NCBI GenBank assembly: GCA_008638415.1 | Contig: VWVT01000013.1 | Location: 1 to 64,000 of the forward strand | DNA from: Nocardiopsis sinuspersici | Lineage (GTDB): Bacteria; Actinomycetota; Actinomycetes; Streptosporangiales; Streptosporangiaceae | Direction: 5' to 3' | Length of the DNA: 64,000 bases | In this document: positions 52,589 through 60,852 of the stretch, one piece after another | Position numbering within the stretch: position 1 is the stretch's first letter | How the letters are laid out: each line of letters begins with the position of its first letter | Translations under genes and position numbers: made by a program | The notes under the pieces: generated by a model | What the model was told of the DNA's origin: nothing | What the model saw: only the letters and a program-made list of their open reading frames with translations | Database searches by the model: none

Positions 52589-52620
52589 TCACCGCGTGTG
52601 CGAGTCACCGCGTGTGCGAG
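52589..52620. repeat. Perfect 16-bp tandem duplication
   Basis: TCACCGCGTGTGCGAG occurs twice head to tail, directly upstream of the DUF4232 gene start, within its promoter region. It looks like a recent duplication. Confidence 0.85.
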
Positions 52621-52774
52621 GCGGCTTTCTCGCCCGCAGGAGGCCGGTCCCGGGGCGGGAGGACCTCCACGCCTCGCCCGTCCGCCGCCGGAACCGAGGT
52701 TTGACCGATGCGCGCACCCCGCGGCGGGCGCACACTCACGGGGACAACGCGACCCCACAGCGAAGGAACCGACC

Positions 52775-53482
52775 GTGAGCCACCCCCCACTGCGCGTCTA
52801 CGACGTCATGGCCTGCGACGTCTACCGGGACTTCGAGGGGACCCCGCTGCCCAAGGAGCAGCACAAGTTCCTGGTGTCCTTCCACCCCACGCCCGGCGTG
52901 CCCACCCCCGGCTGGTGGAGTCGATCACCGCCCGCGGCCCGGGCGGGTACGAGGTGGAGTCCACCGACCAGCGCTTCACCCCGGCCGACACCGACGGCCA
53001 CGTCTACGACCGCACGCTGGACTACTACTGGTACATGGTCAACCTGCCCACCGGCTTCCCGGCCGAGGGCGAGTACACGATCGAGGTTCGCGGCACCGAC
53101 GGCAGCGTGCAGACCCGCTCGCGTCACCAGGACGGCGGTGTGTCGCGGCGCCTGATCGAGCACTACACCGCGCACCGGAGCGAGGTGCTGGCCTCCTTCG
53201 CCCCCTCGGACGGGGAGGAGCTCGACGACGTCCCCGGGGTGGGCGAGCTGCACTGCTCCTGGAGGACCCTGGACCGGCTCGGAGGGCCGGGGGCCTACTA
53301 CATCCACCGGCTGTCCAAGGGAGCCTTCGCGCGAGAGTTCGACACCCAGCACCTGACGTGGTGGGACAACATCTTCGTCCAGCGCGTGAACGGCCACGCC
53401 GAGGCCGGGCGTCGAAGTGCGCTGCGAGTACAGGATCACGTCCCACGGGCGAGCCGGTGAACCCCTGCGGCCACCGCGCTAG
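52775..53482 (+). pseudogene. Hypothetical gene broken by two compensating frameshifts
   Basis: A GTG-started gene with AAGGA upstream encodes LRVYDVMACDVYRDFEGTPL and KEQHKFLVSFHPTPGVPTP, then loses frame at about 52907 in a C/G run. The middle (VESITARGPGGYEVE through LTWWDNIFVQRVNGHAEAG) reads in the next frame. After about 53410 the original frame resumes (VEVRCEYRITSHGRAGEPL) and ends at TAG 53480. One missing and one extra base would restore a 236-aa protein. Codon use is normal throughout. Either the gene has just decayed or the two indels are sequencing errors. The family is not recognised. Its end overlaps the aztD stop region. Confidence 0.65.
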
Positions 53483-54669
53483 GGTGCGACCCCGCTCAGC
53501 TCGTTGGGCGCCTCCTCCAGGGTCACCGAGGCGGTGACCTCACCGGACTCCAGGTCCAGGGAGTGCACCCGTCTCGTGGCGGGGTCGCTCACGTAGGCGG
53601 TGCCGCCGCGCACGAACAGGGCCGGGCGGGGCCGCTGCCACTCCAGCGGCTCCCGCCACTCGTCCGTCACCTCGATACTGTCCACGACCTCGCCCTTCTC
53701 GGGGTCGATCACGTGCAGGCCGCCGTCGGTGCCCAGGACCAGGGCCTCACCGCCGGGTCCACGGCCCAGGGAGCGGAAGGTGTAGCTTCCGGGCAGGTCG
53801 ACCAGGGTCAGGCCGGCGTCCCTGGTGTCGATAAGGGCGACCCGCTCGGGGCGCTCCAGTTCGGCGTCGGGGTCGGTCTTGTAGTCGCCAAGGACGATCG
53901 GGGACTCCTCGCCGCCGGCCTGGTTGCCGATGCGCCCGTAGCCGTCGGGGCTGTCCACCTTGGTGAACCCGCCCTCCTGGTAGATCAGGACGCCGTCCTC
54001 GCAGCCGATGACGACCGCCCCGCCCTCGGCGGTGCTCTCGCCGTGGACTCCCGGGCACTCCTCGCTGCGGGCGACCTCCTCCCCGGCGGCGTCCAGGACG
54101 ACGGCGCCGACGCGCTCCTCCTCGTCTCCGAGGGTCAGCAGCAGTTCGCCGCCGGCCAGTTCGACGGCCACGCCGTGGTGGGCCTCCTCGGCCGTGCGGA
54201 CGTCGGTCTCGGGCAGGCCGCCGCCGAGGGCGTCGGTGTCGAAGGCGGTGATCTCGCCGCTGCCGTCGGCGAACAGGACCGTCCTGCCCGCGTGCCGGAC
54301 GACGTGGCCGGGGGAGTCGGCGGGGAAGAGGGTGTCGGTCAGCTCCGCGCCGACGGCGTCCAGGACCTGGAATCCCTCCGAGGTGGAGACGAGCACGTGC
54401 CGCTCGTCACCGGCCGGGTTGATCCGGTTGAACCCCTCCAGCGGGATGTCGCCGACGACCTCCAGGGTCTGGCCGTCCAGGACGTACAGGCCGCCGTCGT
54501 AGGTGGTCACGACCGGATCGTCGGCGACGGCCTCGGCCGCGGCGGCCCGGTCCTCGCCGTCCTGCTCCCGCGGGGCGTCCTCTCCGGTGCCGCACGCCGT
54601 CAGCAGCAGTCCGGCGGACAGCAGCACGGGCAGTACCGCTCCGGGGGCGGGGCGTGGTGGTGCGTTCAT
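53479..54669 (-). CDS. aztD: Zinc metallochaperone AztD
   Basis: A 396-aa lipoprotein (lipobox LLTAC, Cys26) with repeated beta-propeller blades such as VVTTYDGGLYVLDGQTLEVVGDI, GEITAFDTDALGGG, GGLHVIDPEKGEVVDSIEV and AYVSDPATRRVHSLDLESG. It matches AztD, the chaperone that delivers zinc to the binding protein AztC. His clusters (EEAHHGVAVE) suit metal binding. Last gene of the leftward aztB-propeller-aztC-aztD operon controlled by the Zur-like box at 57936. The ATG at 54669 is chosen for its fit to the signal peptide. Confidence 0.88.
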   Translation of the reverse strand: MNAPPRPAPGAVLPVLLSAGLLLTACGTGEDAPREQDGEDRAAAAEAVADDPVVTTYDGGLYVLDGQTLEVVGDIPLEGFNRINPAGDERHVLVSTSEGFQVLDAVGAELTDTLFPADSPGHVVRHAGRTVLFADGSGEITAFDTDALGGGLPETDVRTAEEAHHGVAVELAGGELLLTLGDEEERVGAVVLDAAGEEVARSEECPGVHGESTAEGGAVVIGCEDGVLIYQEGGFTKVDSPDGYGRIGNQAGGEESPIVLGDYKTDPDAELERPERVALIDTRDAGLTLVDLPGSYTFRSLGRGPGGEALVLGTDGGLHVIDPEKGEVVDSIEVTDEWREPLEWQRPRPALFVRGGTAYVSDPATRRVHSLDLESGEVTASVTLEEAPNELSGVAP

Positions 54670-54769
54670 GGGATTCTCGCCGTTCTCTCTCGTGCTTCTC
54701 GGGGTTCTTCGAGGGGTCCGCGGCCGGCCGGGGCGGCCGCCGCGGTGGTGCCGGGATCCTGGACCCCGG

Positions 54770-55789
54770 TCACCCGCCACGCAGTCCGGTGGCGATGGAC
54801 TCGGTGTTGGCGCGCATCATCTCCAGGTAGGTGGCCGCGCCCCCTCCCTCCTCGCTCAGGGACTCGGAGAACAGGGGGACGACCTCGACGCGCGTTCCCG
54901 CCTCCTCGGCCATGACGGTGGCCAGGCGGTCGGGCTGGGAGGAGTCGGCGAACACGGCGTCCACACCCGCCTCGCGCACGGCGTCGGACAGGGACTTGAG
55001 GTCGGAGGTGCTCGGCGAGGCCAGGGTGGTGCCGCTGGGGATCACGGTGCCGATGACCTCGAAGCCGTAGCGCCGGGCGAGGTAGCCGAAGACGTGGTGG
55101 TTGGTCACCAGCTTGCGGTCCTCCTCGGGGATCGCCGCGAACTCCTCGGCCATCCACGCGTCGAGTTCCTCCAGTTCGGCGGTGTAGGCCTCGGCGTTGG
55201 CGCGTACGGCGTCGGCGTCCACGCCGTCGACCTGCTCGACGACGTGTCCGGCGATCAGGTCGACCGCCAGGACGACCCGCCGCGGATCGGTCCAAAAGTG
55301 CGGATCGGGCTCGCCCGCGCTCTCGTTCTCCGTCCCCGTCGACGCGTCCCCGTCCCGGTGCTCCTCGGATCCGATCTCCGCGTGCCCGTGTTCCCCGTGG
55401 CCGCTCTCCGCGGGGCCGTAGGGAAGGGGGTCGACGCCCGCGCCGACCTCCAGTGCGGGCACCCCGGCCTCCTCCGCCGCCGCGACGTTGCGCAGCACCC
55501 CCTCCTCCAGGCCGAGGCCGTTGTAGACCACGAGCGCCGCGTTCTCGACGACGGCGGCCTCCCGTGCGGAGAGGGCGAAGGAGTGGGGGTCGGCGTCGGG
55601 CCTCATCAGGACGGTGACCTCGGCCTGGTCGCCCACGACCTTGCGGGTGATGTCGCCCAGGATGTTGGTGGTCACCACGATCCCCTCGCCCGTGCCCTCC
55701 CCGGGCGAGCAGGCGGCCGACCCCAGGAGGGCGGCTCCCGCCAGCGCGAACGCGGTCACCCTGGACATGAGCGCCGACGGCGTGGCCAT
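54770..55789 (-). CDS. aztC: Zinc ABC-transporter substrate-binding lipoprotein AztC
   Basis: A 339-aa cluster A-I solute-binding protein (ZnuA-like). Lipobox LLGSAAC gives Cys27. Zinc ligands are His69 (DADPHSF), a His in the WTDP/HFW region, His in TNHHVFGY, and Asp in FADSSQPD. A flexible His/Glu-rich loop (GHGEHGHAEIGSEEH) sits between. It binds zinc outside the membrane, receives it from AztD and passes it to AztB. Start ATG 55789 lies 5 bp past the upstream stop; ATG 55768 is a possible shorter start. Confidence 0.92.
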   Translation of the reverse strand: MATPSALMSRVTAFALAGAALLGSAACSPGEGTGEGIVVTTNILGDITRKVVGDQAEVTVLMRPDADPHSFALSAREAAVVENAALVVYNGLGLEEGVLRNVAAAEEAGVPALEVGAGVDPLPYGPAESGHGEHGHAEIGSEEHRDGDASTGTENESAGEPDPHFWTDPRRVVLAVDLIAGHVVEQVDGVDADAVRANAEAYTAELEELDAWMAEEFAAIPEEDRKLVTNHHVFGYLARRYGFEVIGTVIPSGTTLASPSTSDLKSLSDAVREAGVDAVFADSSQPDRLATVMAEEAGTRVEVVPLFSESLSEEGGGAATYLEMMRANTESIATGLRGG

Positions 55790-55794
55790 GGCGG

Positions 55795-57000
55795 TCACCG
55801 GCCCGTCTCGACCATGAAGTGCGGCGTGGTCCCCGTGTCCAGGGTCCGCGCCACGCGCAGGTCGTCGTCGTAGTCGATCTCGTGGACGACCCCGCCCTCG
55901 GCGTCGTTGACGTAGGCGCGGCTGGTGTCCGCCCGGATGACGGGGGCGTGTTCGGGGTCCGTCCCACTGAGCAGGTCGGCGGAGGCGTACTCCTCTCCCG
56001 TCCGCGGGTCCAGGGAGTGCAGGGTCCCGTCCCCGGTCAGGGCCAGGACGGGGCCGCCCGCGCCGACCGCGGTCACGGCCACGGCGCCGGGCAGGTCCAG
56101 CCGCGTCCACCCCGGTTCGGCCAGGTCCAGGACCCAGACCTCTCCCCCGGTCGACACGGAGGCCAGGGTCGCCGAGCCGGGTCGGTGGTGGAACTCCCCG
56201 GTCCGTCCCTCGGCGCCGTCGGGGTGGGGGACCAGCGTGCTCGTGAGCTCTCCGTCGTCCTCGGTGACGTGGAGGGTGCCGTCGGCGCAGCCGATGACCG
56301 CTCCGCGCCGGGTGAGGGCCTGGCCCCGGGGCTGGGCGCAGGTGTCGTCGAGGAGCTCCAGGGGCGAGCCGGAGCGGTCGTGGACCCTGACTCCGCCCTC
56401 CGCGCCGCCCTCGGCCACCAGGAGGCGGCCCGCGATGGGCAGAACCGCCGCGGCCCCGTCGGGCACGGGCGCGGCCGTCCCGACCTCCCCCTCCTCCAGG
56501 GCGGCCCGGTCCAGCACGGCGGCTCCGCCGTCCCGGCCGGTGAGGGCGGTGAGGGCGGTGTCCGTGGACGCCTGTCCCGCCACGAGGCCCTCCAGGGGCC
56601 CCACGGCCCGGATCTCGGCCCGGTAGTAGTGGCTGTGGTCCCCGTGGTCGACGGTCCACGCCCCGCTGTCCACGATGTGGGTCGTCCGATGGTCCGACGA
56701 CGACAGGTAGGCGAAACGGCCGTCACCGGCGATGCCGTCGACGCCCTCCACGGGGTCGAGGCCGGTGACCTCCTCGGTGACCAGGTCGAGCACCCGGACC
56801 TCGCCGCTGCGCGCGTCGGCCACCACGAGACGCGACCGGGGCTCGGCGCTCTCCCGTGCTCCCTCGACGTGGCCGTGCGGGGTCTCCTCGGGGGCTTCCT
56901 CGGCGCCTCGGGCGTCCTGGCCCGCGCAGCCGGCCGCGAGGAGGAGGGCGGACAGTCCGGCCGCGCCCACCAGCGCGGTGTTGCGGTGTTCACGCGTCAT
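55795..57000 (-). CDS. Second beta-propeller lipoprotein of the zinc locus, AztD-like
   Basis: A 401-aa lipoprotein (LLLAAGC, Cys25) built of propeller repeats (GEVRVLDLVTEEVTGLDPVEG, GGEVWVLDLAEPGWTRLDL, GDGTLHSLDPRTGEEYASADL). It has His-rich spots near the N-terminus (PHGHVEG) and in blade two (DHGDHSHYYRAEI) fit for metal binding. It is related in build to AztD but distinct, and lies between aztB and aztC with overlap of 4 bp to aztB, so it is made in equal coupling with the permease. A second zinc chaperone or a docking factor is the best guess. Confidence 0.8.
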   Translation of the reverse strand: MTREHRNTALVGAAGLSALLLAAGCAGQDARGAEEAPEETPHGHVEGARESAEPRSRLVVADARSGEVRVLDLVTEEVTGLDPVEGVDGIAGDGRFAYLSSSDHRTTHIVDSGAWTVDHGDHSHYYRAEIRAVGPLEGLVAGQASTDTALTALTGRDGGAAVLDRAALEEGEVGTAAPVPDGAAAVLPIAGRLLVAEGGAEGGVRVHDRSGSPLELLDDTCAQPRGQALTRRGAVIGCADGTLHVTEDDGELTSTLVPHPDGAEGRTGEFHHRPGSATLASVSTGGEVWVLDLAEPGWTRLDLPGAVAVTAVGAGGPVLALTGDGTLHSLDPRTGEEYASADLLSGTDPEHAPVIRADTSRAYVNDAEGGVVHEIDYDDDLRVARTLDTGTTPHFMVETGR

Positions 57001-57920
57001 GCGTCACCGGTCTCCTTCGTCTGTAGGGGTTCTCTCGGAGGCGGGGGTTCTTCCAGGGGGCCCGGGTCCGGGCCCGGGGGGTGTGAGGGGGGCCTGTGCG
57101 TCACGAGGCGGGACCGCGCGGCGGCGGCGCACGCCGAGGCGAGGAAGAGGGCGGTGGCCACGGCGGTGATGGTGGCCCCGGCCGCCGTCTCCCAGTGCCA
57201 GGACAGGAGGAGGCCCAGGAGGACGGAGGCGCTGCCGAGCACGGCCGCGCCCAGCATGATCGCCGCGACGCTGCGCGCCCACAGGGCCGCTGCCGCCGGG
57301 GGAGCGATGAGCAGCCCGAACACCAGCAGGGTGCCGACCACGTGGAACGAGGCGACCACGGCCAGGGTGACCAGTCCGAGCAGGACCCCGTGGGCCGCAC
57401 GGGGCGCCAGGCCCAGGGTGTGGGCCTTGCGGGGGTCGAAGGCCAGCGCGAGGAACGCGCGGTGTCCCGCGACCGCGACCACCAGGGCCGCGGCCAGGGC
57501 GACGCCCAGGTGGGCCAGGTCGCGCTCGCGCACCGCCAGGACGTCCCCGAAGAGGAAGCCCGTGAGGTCGACCGCGAAGGAGGCGGAGTGGGAGACGACG
57601 ATCACGCCGACCGAGAGCATCCCGACGAAGAGCAGCCCGATGCTCGTGTCCTGTGACAGCCGTGACGAGCGGCCCAGCGCCGTGACGCCCGCCGCCATCG
57701 CCCCGGCGGCCAGGGCCGCGCCGAGCACCACGCTCTGGCCGAGCAGGGAGGCCAGCGCCACCCCGGGCAGCATGCCGTGGGACATCGCGTCGCCCAGGAA
57801 GGCCATGCCGCGCAGGACCACCCAGGTTCCGGCGAGCGCGCAGATGAGGGAGACCAGGATCCCGCCCCACAGCGCGCGTTGGACGAACACGACCCCGAAC
57901 GGATCGAACAGAGCTTCCAT
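56997..57920 (-). CDS. aztB: Zinc ABC-transporter permease AztB
   Basis: A 307-aa ABC-3 family permease with eight to nine helices, including LRGMAFLGDAMSHGMLPGVALA and HVVGTLLVFGLLIAPPAAA, which are the family hallmarks. The C-terminal 35 residues are a Pro-rich tail. It forms the membrane channel with AztA. The ATG at 57920 lies 16 bp from the Zur-like box, so repressor binding would block its transcription. First gene of the operon. Confidence 0.92.
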   Translation of the reverse strand: MEALFDPFGVVFVQRALWGGILVSLICALAGTWVVLRGMAFLGDAMSHGMLPGVALASLLGQSVVLGAALAAGAMAAGVTALGRSSRLSQDTSIGLLFVGMLSVGVIVVSHSASFAVDLTGFLFGDVLAVRERDLAHLGVALAAALVVAVAGHRAFLALAFDPRKAHTLGLAPRAAHGVLLGLVTLAVVASFHVVGTLLVFGLLIAPPAAAALWARSVAAIMLGAAVLGSASVLLGLLLSWHWETAAGATITAVATALFLASACAAAARSRLVTHRPPSHPPGPDPGPLEEPPPPREPLQTKETGDA

Positions 57921-57935
57921 GGTGAGACACTGTAC

Positions 57936-57954
57936 AACGATAATCATTATCGTT
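57936..57954. promoter_or_regulatory. Zur-type box between divergent aztB and aztA
   Basis: AACGATAATCATTATCGTT is a perfect 19-bp palindrome (9-bp arms, central C) in the 51-bp divergent region. Its length, AT-rich core and place in a zinc-uptake locus fit a Zur (FUR-family) operator that shuts both directions under zinc-replete conditions. The zur gene is not in the window. Confidence 0.9.
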
Positions 57955-57971
57955 TTCACATGGGGGTGGGT

Positions 57972-58733
57972 ATGAGGAGTCCGGCGAACCGGGTGGAACT
58001 GGATGGCGTGTACGCGGGTTATGGGAGGCGCGACGTCCTGCGGGGCATCGACGCGGTGATCCCCGCGGGGGCGGTCACGGCACTCGTGGGGCCCAACGGC
58101 TCGGGCAAGTCCACGCTGCTCGGGCTGCTGGCGGGCACGGTCCGGGCCCGTCGGGGGAGGGTCGTGTCCGCACGGCGGCCGCGCCCGGCCCTGGTGGCCC
58201 AGCGCAGCGCGGTCTCCGACGTCCTGCCCGTCACGGTGCGCGAGGCGGTCGCGATGGGGCGGTGGGCGCACCGGGGGTTCTGGAGGCCGTTGACCGGGCG
58301 CGACCGAACCGTGGTGGGGGAGTGCCTCGAACGCATGGGGGTCGCGGACCTGGCCGACCGCCGCCTGGGTGAGCTGTCGGGCGGCCAGCGCCAGCGGGTC
58401 CTGGTCGCCCAGGGCCTGGCCCAGGAGTCGGACCTGCTCCTCCTGGACGAGCCGTCGGCGGGGTTGGACCACCGTTCCCAGGAGCGCGTCCGCCTGGTCC
58501 TGGGACGGGTCGGCGCCGGCGGGACGACCGTCGTCCACGCGACACACGATTCCCAGGAGGCGCTGGAAGCCGACCACTGCCTCGTACTGGTGGACGGCGC
58601 GCTCGTGGCCTCCGGTCCTCCGGCGGACGTCGTCTGGGCCTGGGACGCGGCCCGGGGGAGGACCGGCGCGCGCCCCGAGCGTTCCGTGGAACCGGTCGCT
58701 TCCGGCGTCCCTTCCGTGTCCGGGAGGTCATGA
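57972..58733 (+). CDS. aztA: Zinc ABC-transporter ATPase AztA
   Basis: A 253-aa ATP-binding subunit. Walker A is GPNGSGKST (residues 40-48), the signature is LSGGQRQRV, Walker B is LLLLDEPSAGLD and the H-loop is THDSQE. It powers zinc import through AztB. The start is ATG 57972 with GGGGGTGGG upstream; ATG 57960 in frame is a less likely alternative. It is divergent from the rest of the locus and shares the Zur box. The last 30 residues are a low-complexity tail. Confidence 0.93.
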   Translation: MRSPANRVELDGVYAGYGRRDVLRGIDAVIPAGAVTALVGPNGSGKSTLLGLLAGTVRARRGRVVSARRPRPALVAQRSAVSDVLPVTVREAVAMGRWAHRGFWRPLTGRDRTVVGECLERMGVADLADRRLGELSGGQRQRVLVAQGLAQESDLLLLDEPSAGLDHRSQERVRLVLGRVGAGGTTVVHATHDSQEALEADHCLVLVDGALVASGPPADVVWAWDAARGRTGARPERSVEPVASGVPSVSGRS

Positions 58734-58885
58734 GGACGCCTCGGACGCCTCGTGCGGATGGTCCGGCCCCGGCTTGGCGGACCACGGCCGGCCGGGCCGG
58801 GGCCGAACGCGGGCGGTCCGCGGCCACACCGCCGCGGCCGGTCGGTGTCCGCGTGGCGTGGCCGTCGCCGGCCCTTCCGACGGCA

Positions 58886-58954
58886 GGCGGATCAGCGGAG
58901 CGGCGGACCGACGGGTCGGCGGGTCAACGTGCCGGCAGATCGGCGGATCAGCGG
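58886..58954. repeat. GC-rich direct repeats at the end of the SDR gene
   Basis: GGCGGATCAGCGG occurs at 58886 and 58942, with several diverged copies (GGCGGACCGACGG, GGCGGGTCAACG) between. The 214-bp gap after aztA contains little else. Confidence 0.5.
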
Positions 58955-59973
58955 GCCGGCAGCGCGCGCACCGGGTTCGCGCGTCGCGCCGGGCGCCGCC
59001 GGGACCGCATGCGGGCGAGCACCACGGCGGCCCCGCCCAGCGCTCCCGCCGCGGCCAGGCGGCGCACGGCGGTGCGGCGTCCGCCGTGCCAGCCGCCGTG
59101 GACCCGTCCGACACCGGGCTCGGGCCGGTACAGGTTCCCGCTGTTGGCGGGTTCGGGCTCGTGGCGGGACAGGTGGTTGCGTTCGACGTGGACCCGCATG
59201 ACGCGTTCGGCCGCCCCCGGGGCGATCCTGGACATCGTGAGCAGGCCCCGGCCCGGGCCCACGACGACCTCCCGGCGCGGTGCGCGCACCAGGTCGACGA
59301 TGGTGCGGGCCACCTTCTCGGGGGTGTAGACCGGCGGCATCGCCACGACCCTGCGCCCGGTGTAGTTCGCGGCGTGGTCGAAGATCGGGGTGTCGATCGC
59401 GGCGGGCAGCACGGTGCACACGTGGATGTCCCGGTCCCCGGCCAGGGCGAGTTCCTGGCGCAGGGAGGAGTCGAGCGCGCGGACGGCGAACTTCGTCGCC
59501 CCGTAGGCGTGGGTGTAGGGCTGGGCGACCACGCCCACGATCGAGGAGACGTCGACCAGCACACCACGGCCCCGCTCCCGGAAGCGGGGCAGTGCCTCCC
59601 GCGCGCCGTGGACGTATCCCATGAGGTTGACGTCCACGACCCGCCGGAAGTCCTCCAGGGGCACTTCGGTGAAGGAGCCGAACAGGGTCAGCGCCGCGCA
59701 GTTGACCCACACGTCGATCCGGCCGAACTCGCCGGTCGCGCGGCGGGCCAGATCCTCGACGCTCCCGTGGTCGGTTACGTCGGTGACGACCGCCAGCGCG
59801 CGGCCGCCGCGGGCACGGCACTCCTCGGCGGCCTCCTCCAGCGCCCGCCCGCCCCGGGCGGCCAGCACCACCGACGCGCCTTTGCGGGCGAGGGCCAGCG
59901 CGGTGGCCCGCCCGATCCCGCTGGACGCGCCCGTCACCACGGCGACACAGCCCCTGACCCGCACGACCACCAT
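58948..59973 (-). CDS. Short-chain dehydrogenase/reductase
   Basis: A 341-aa classical SDR: TGASSGIGRATALAL (cofactor site), VNCAA after strand 4, VDVSSIVG with the Ser and YGATK with Tyr/Lys. The C-terminal third is an Arg-rich extension with a hydrophobic stretch (LAAAGALGGAAVVLARM) that may anchor it to the membrane. The start is ATG 59973 (MVVVRVRG) with GGGGGAG directly before it. Substrate unknown. Confidence 0.88.
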   Translation of the reverse strand: MVVVRVRGCVAVVTGASSGIGRATALALARKGASVVLAARGGRALEEAAEECRARGGRALAVVTDVTDHGSVEDLARRATGEFGRIDVWVNCAALTLFGSFTEVPLEDFRRVVDVNLMGYVHGAREALPRFRERGRGVLVDVSSIVGVVAQPYTHAYGATKFAVRALDSSLRQELALAGDRDIHVCTVLPAAIDTPIFDHAANYTGRRVVAMPPVYTPEKVARTIVDLVRAPRREVVVGPGRGLLTMSRIAPGAAERVMRVHVERNHLSRHEPEPANSGNLYRPEPGVGRVHGGWHGGRRTAVRRLAAAGALGGAAVVLARMRSRRRPARRANPVRALPAR

Positions 59974-60182
59974 CTCCCCCGCGTCCGACGGCACACACCC
60001 GATAGGGCGACGGCTACCCCGGATCGCCCGGGGCACACGCCGCCCGCCACGGGCCGGGGCGGGTACGGACTCCGCGTCGGAGAAGGCGTCCGTCCGCGCC
60101 GCGGACCGGCGGGGACCCCGACATGTTCACCTGGTGCGCACGCCGTTCGTCCGCGGTCCGGTGACCGGGGCCGGGGACCTGC

Positions 60183-60659
60183 TCAGTCCTGCTTCTGCGC
60201 CGCGGGCCGGGCGGTCCGCACCAGGACCAGGGCGGCCCGCAGGGACTCCTCGGCCTCCTCCAGGTCACCCTCGGCGTGCTCGGAGTCCGGGTCGGCGTGC
60301 GCGGCGACGAGGGCGTGGGCCGCGAACATCGCGGCCTCGGCCGCCGCGCCGGCGCGTGAGGGGGCGGTGTCGGTGGCCCACTGCCAGTCGGCGATGGTGC
60401 GTTCCATACGCCGGTACAGCAGGGCCTGCGCCAGCTCGCGGTCCTGCACGGTGTCGGCCCATGGACCCGCCGCGCCGCCGCGTCCGGGCACCGGGGCGGG
60501 TCCGGCTTGCATCTCGCCCGCGGCGATCAGGCTTTCGGCCAGCACAGGCTCATCCTCCCTCTGGGCACCGGCGGGCCGGTGCTCGGGGTCGAAGATCGGT
60601 GGAAGACCCAAGGCAGCCAGCGCGCGCACGATCGAATCCGGACCACCCGAAGTCCACAT
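60183..60659 (-). CDS. Hypothetical alpha-helical protein
   Basis: A 158-aa, helix-rich soluble protein. The middle and C-terminal helices (DRELAQALLYRRMERTIADWQWA, AAAEAAMFAAHALVAAHADPD, LEEAEESLRAALVLVRTARPA) look like a tetratricopeptide-type or helical bundle, with no recognised family. The 193-bp upstream region is AT-richer than average and carries a TTGAC-rich patch, probably its promoter. Confidence 0.65.
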   Translation of the reverse strand: MWTSGGPDSIVRALAALGLPPIFDPEHRPAGAQREDEPVLAESLIAAGEMQAGPAPVPGRGGAAGPWADTVQDRELAQALLYRRMERTIADWQWATDTAPSRAGAAAEAAMFAAHALVAAHADPDSEHAEGDLEEAEESLRAALVLVRTARPAAQKQD

Positions 60660-60852
60660 GAGTTTCGCCTCTTGACCATCTGTTGACGCTTGTCAGAACC
60701 TGCCTTCCCAAATTGCCGACAATCCATTCGTGGGACCCTAGCAAAACAGGAAGAACCGGAAGTGCGGAGACTTCGGCGGGCACGGCGGGCTCGTGCGACT
60801 CCCCGAACCCACGCCTTCCGTGCGGCCCTCCCGCCCCGCACGGCGCGGCGGC

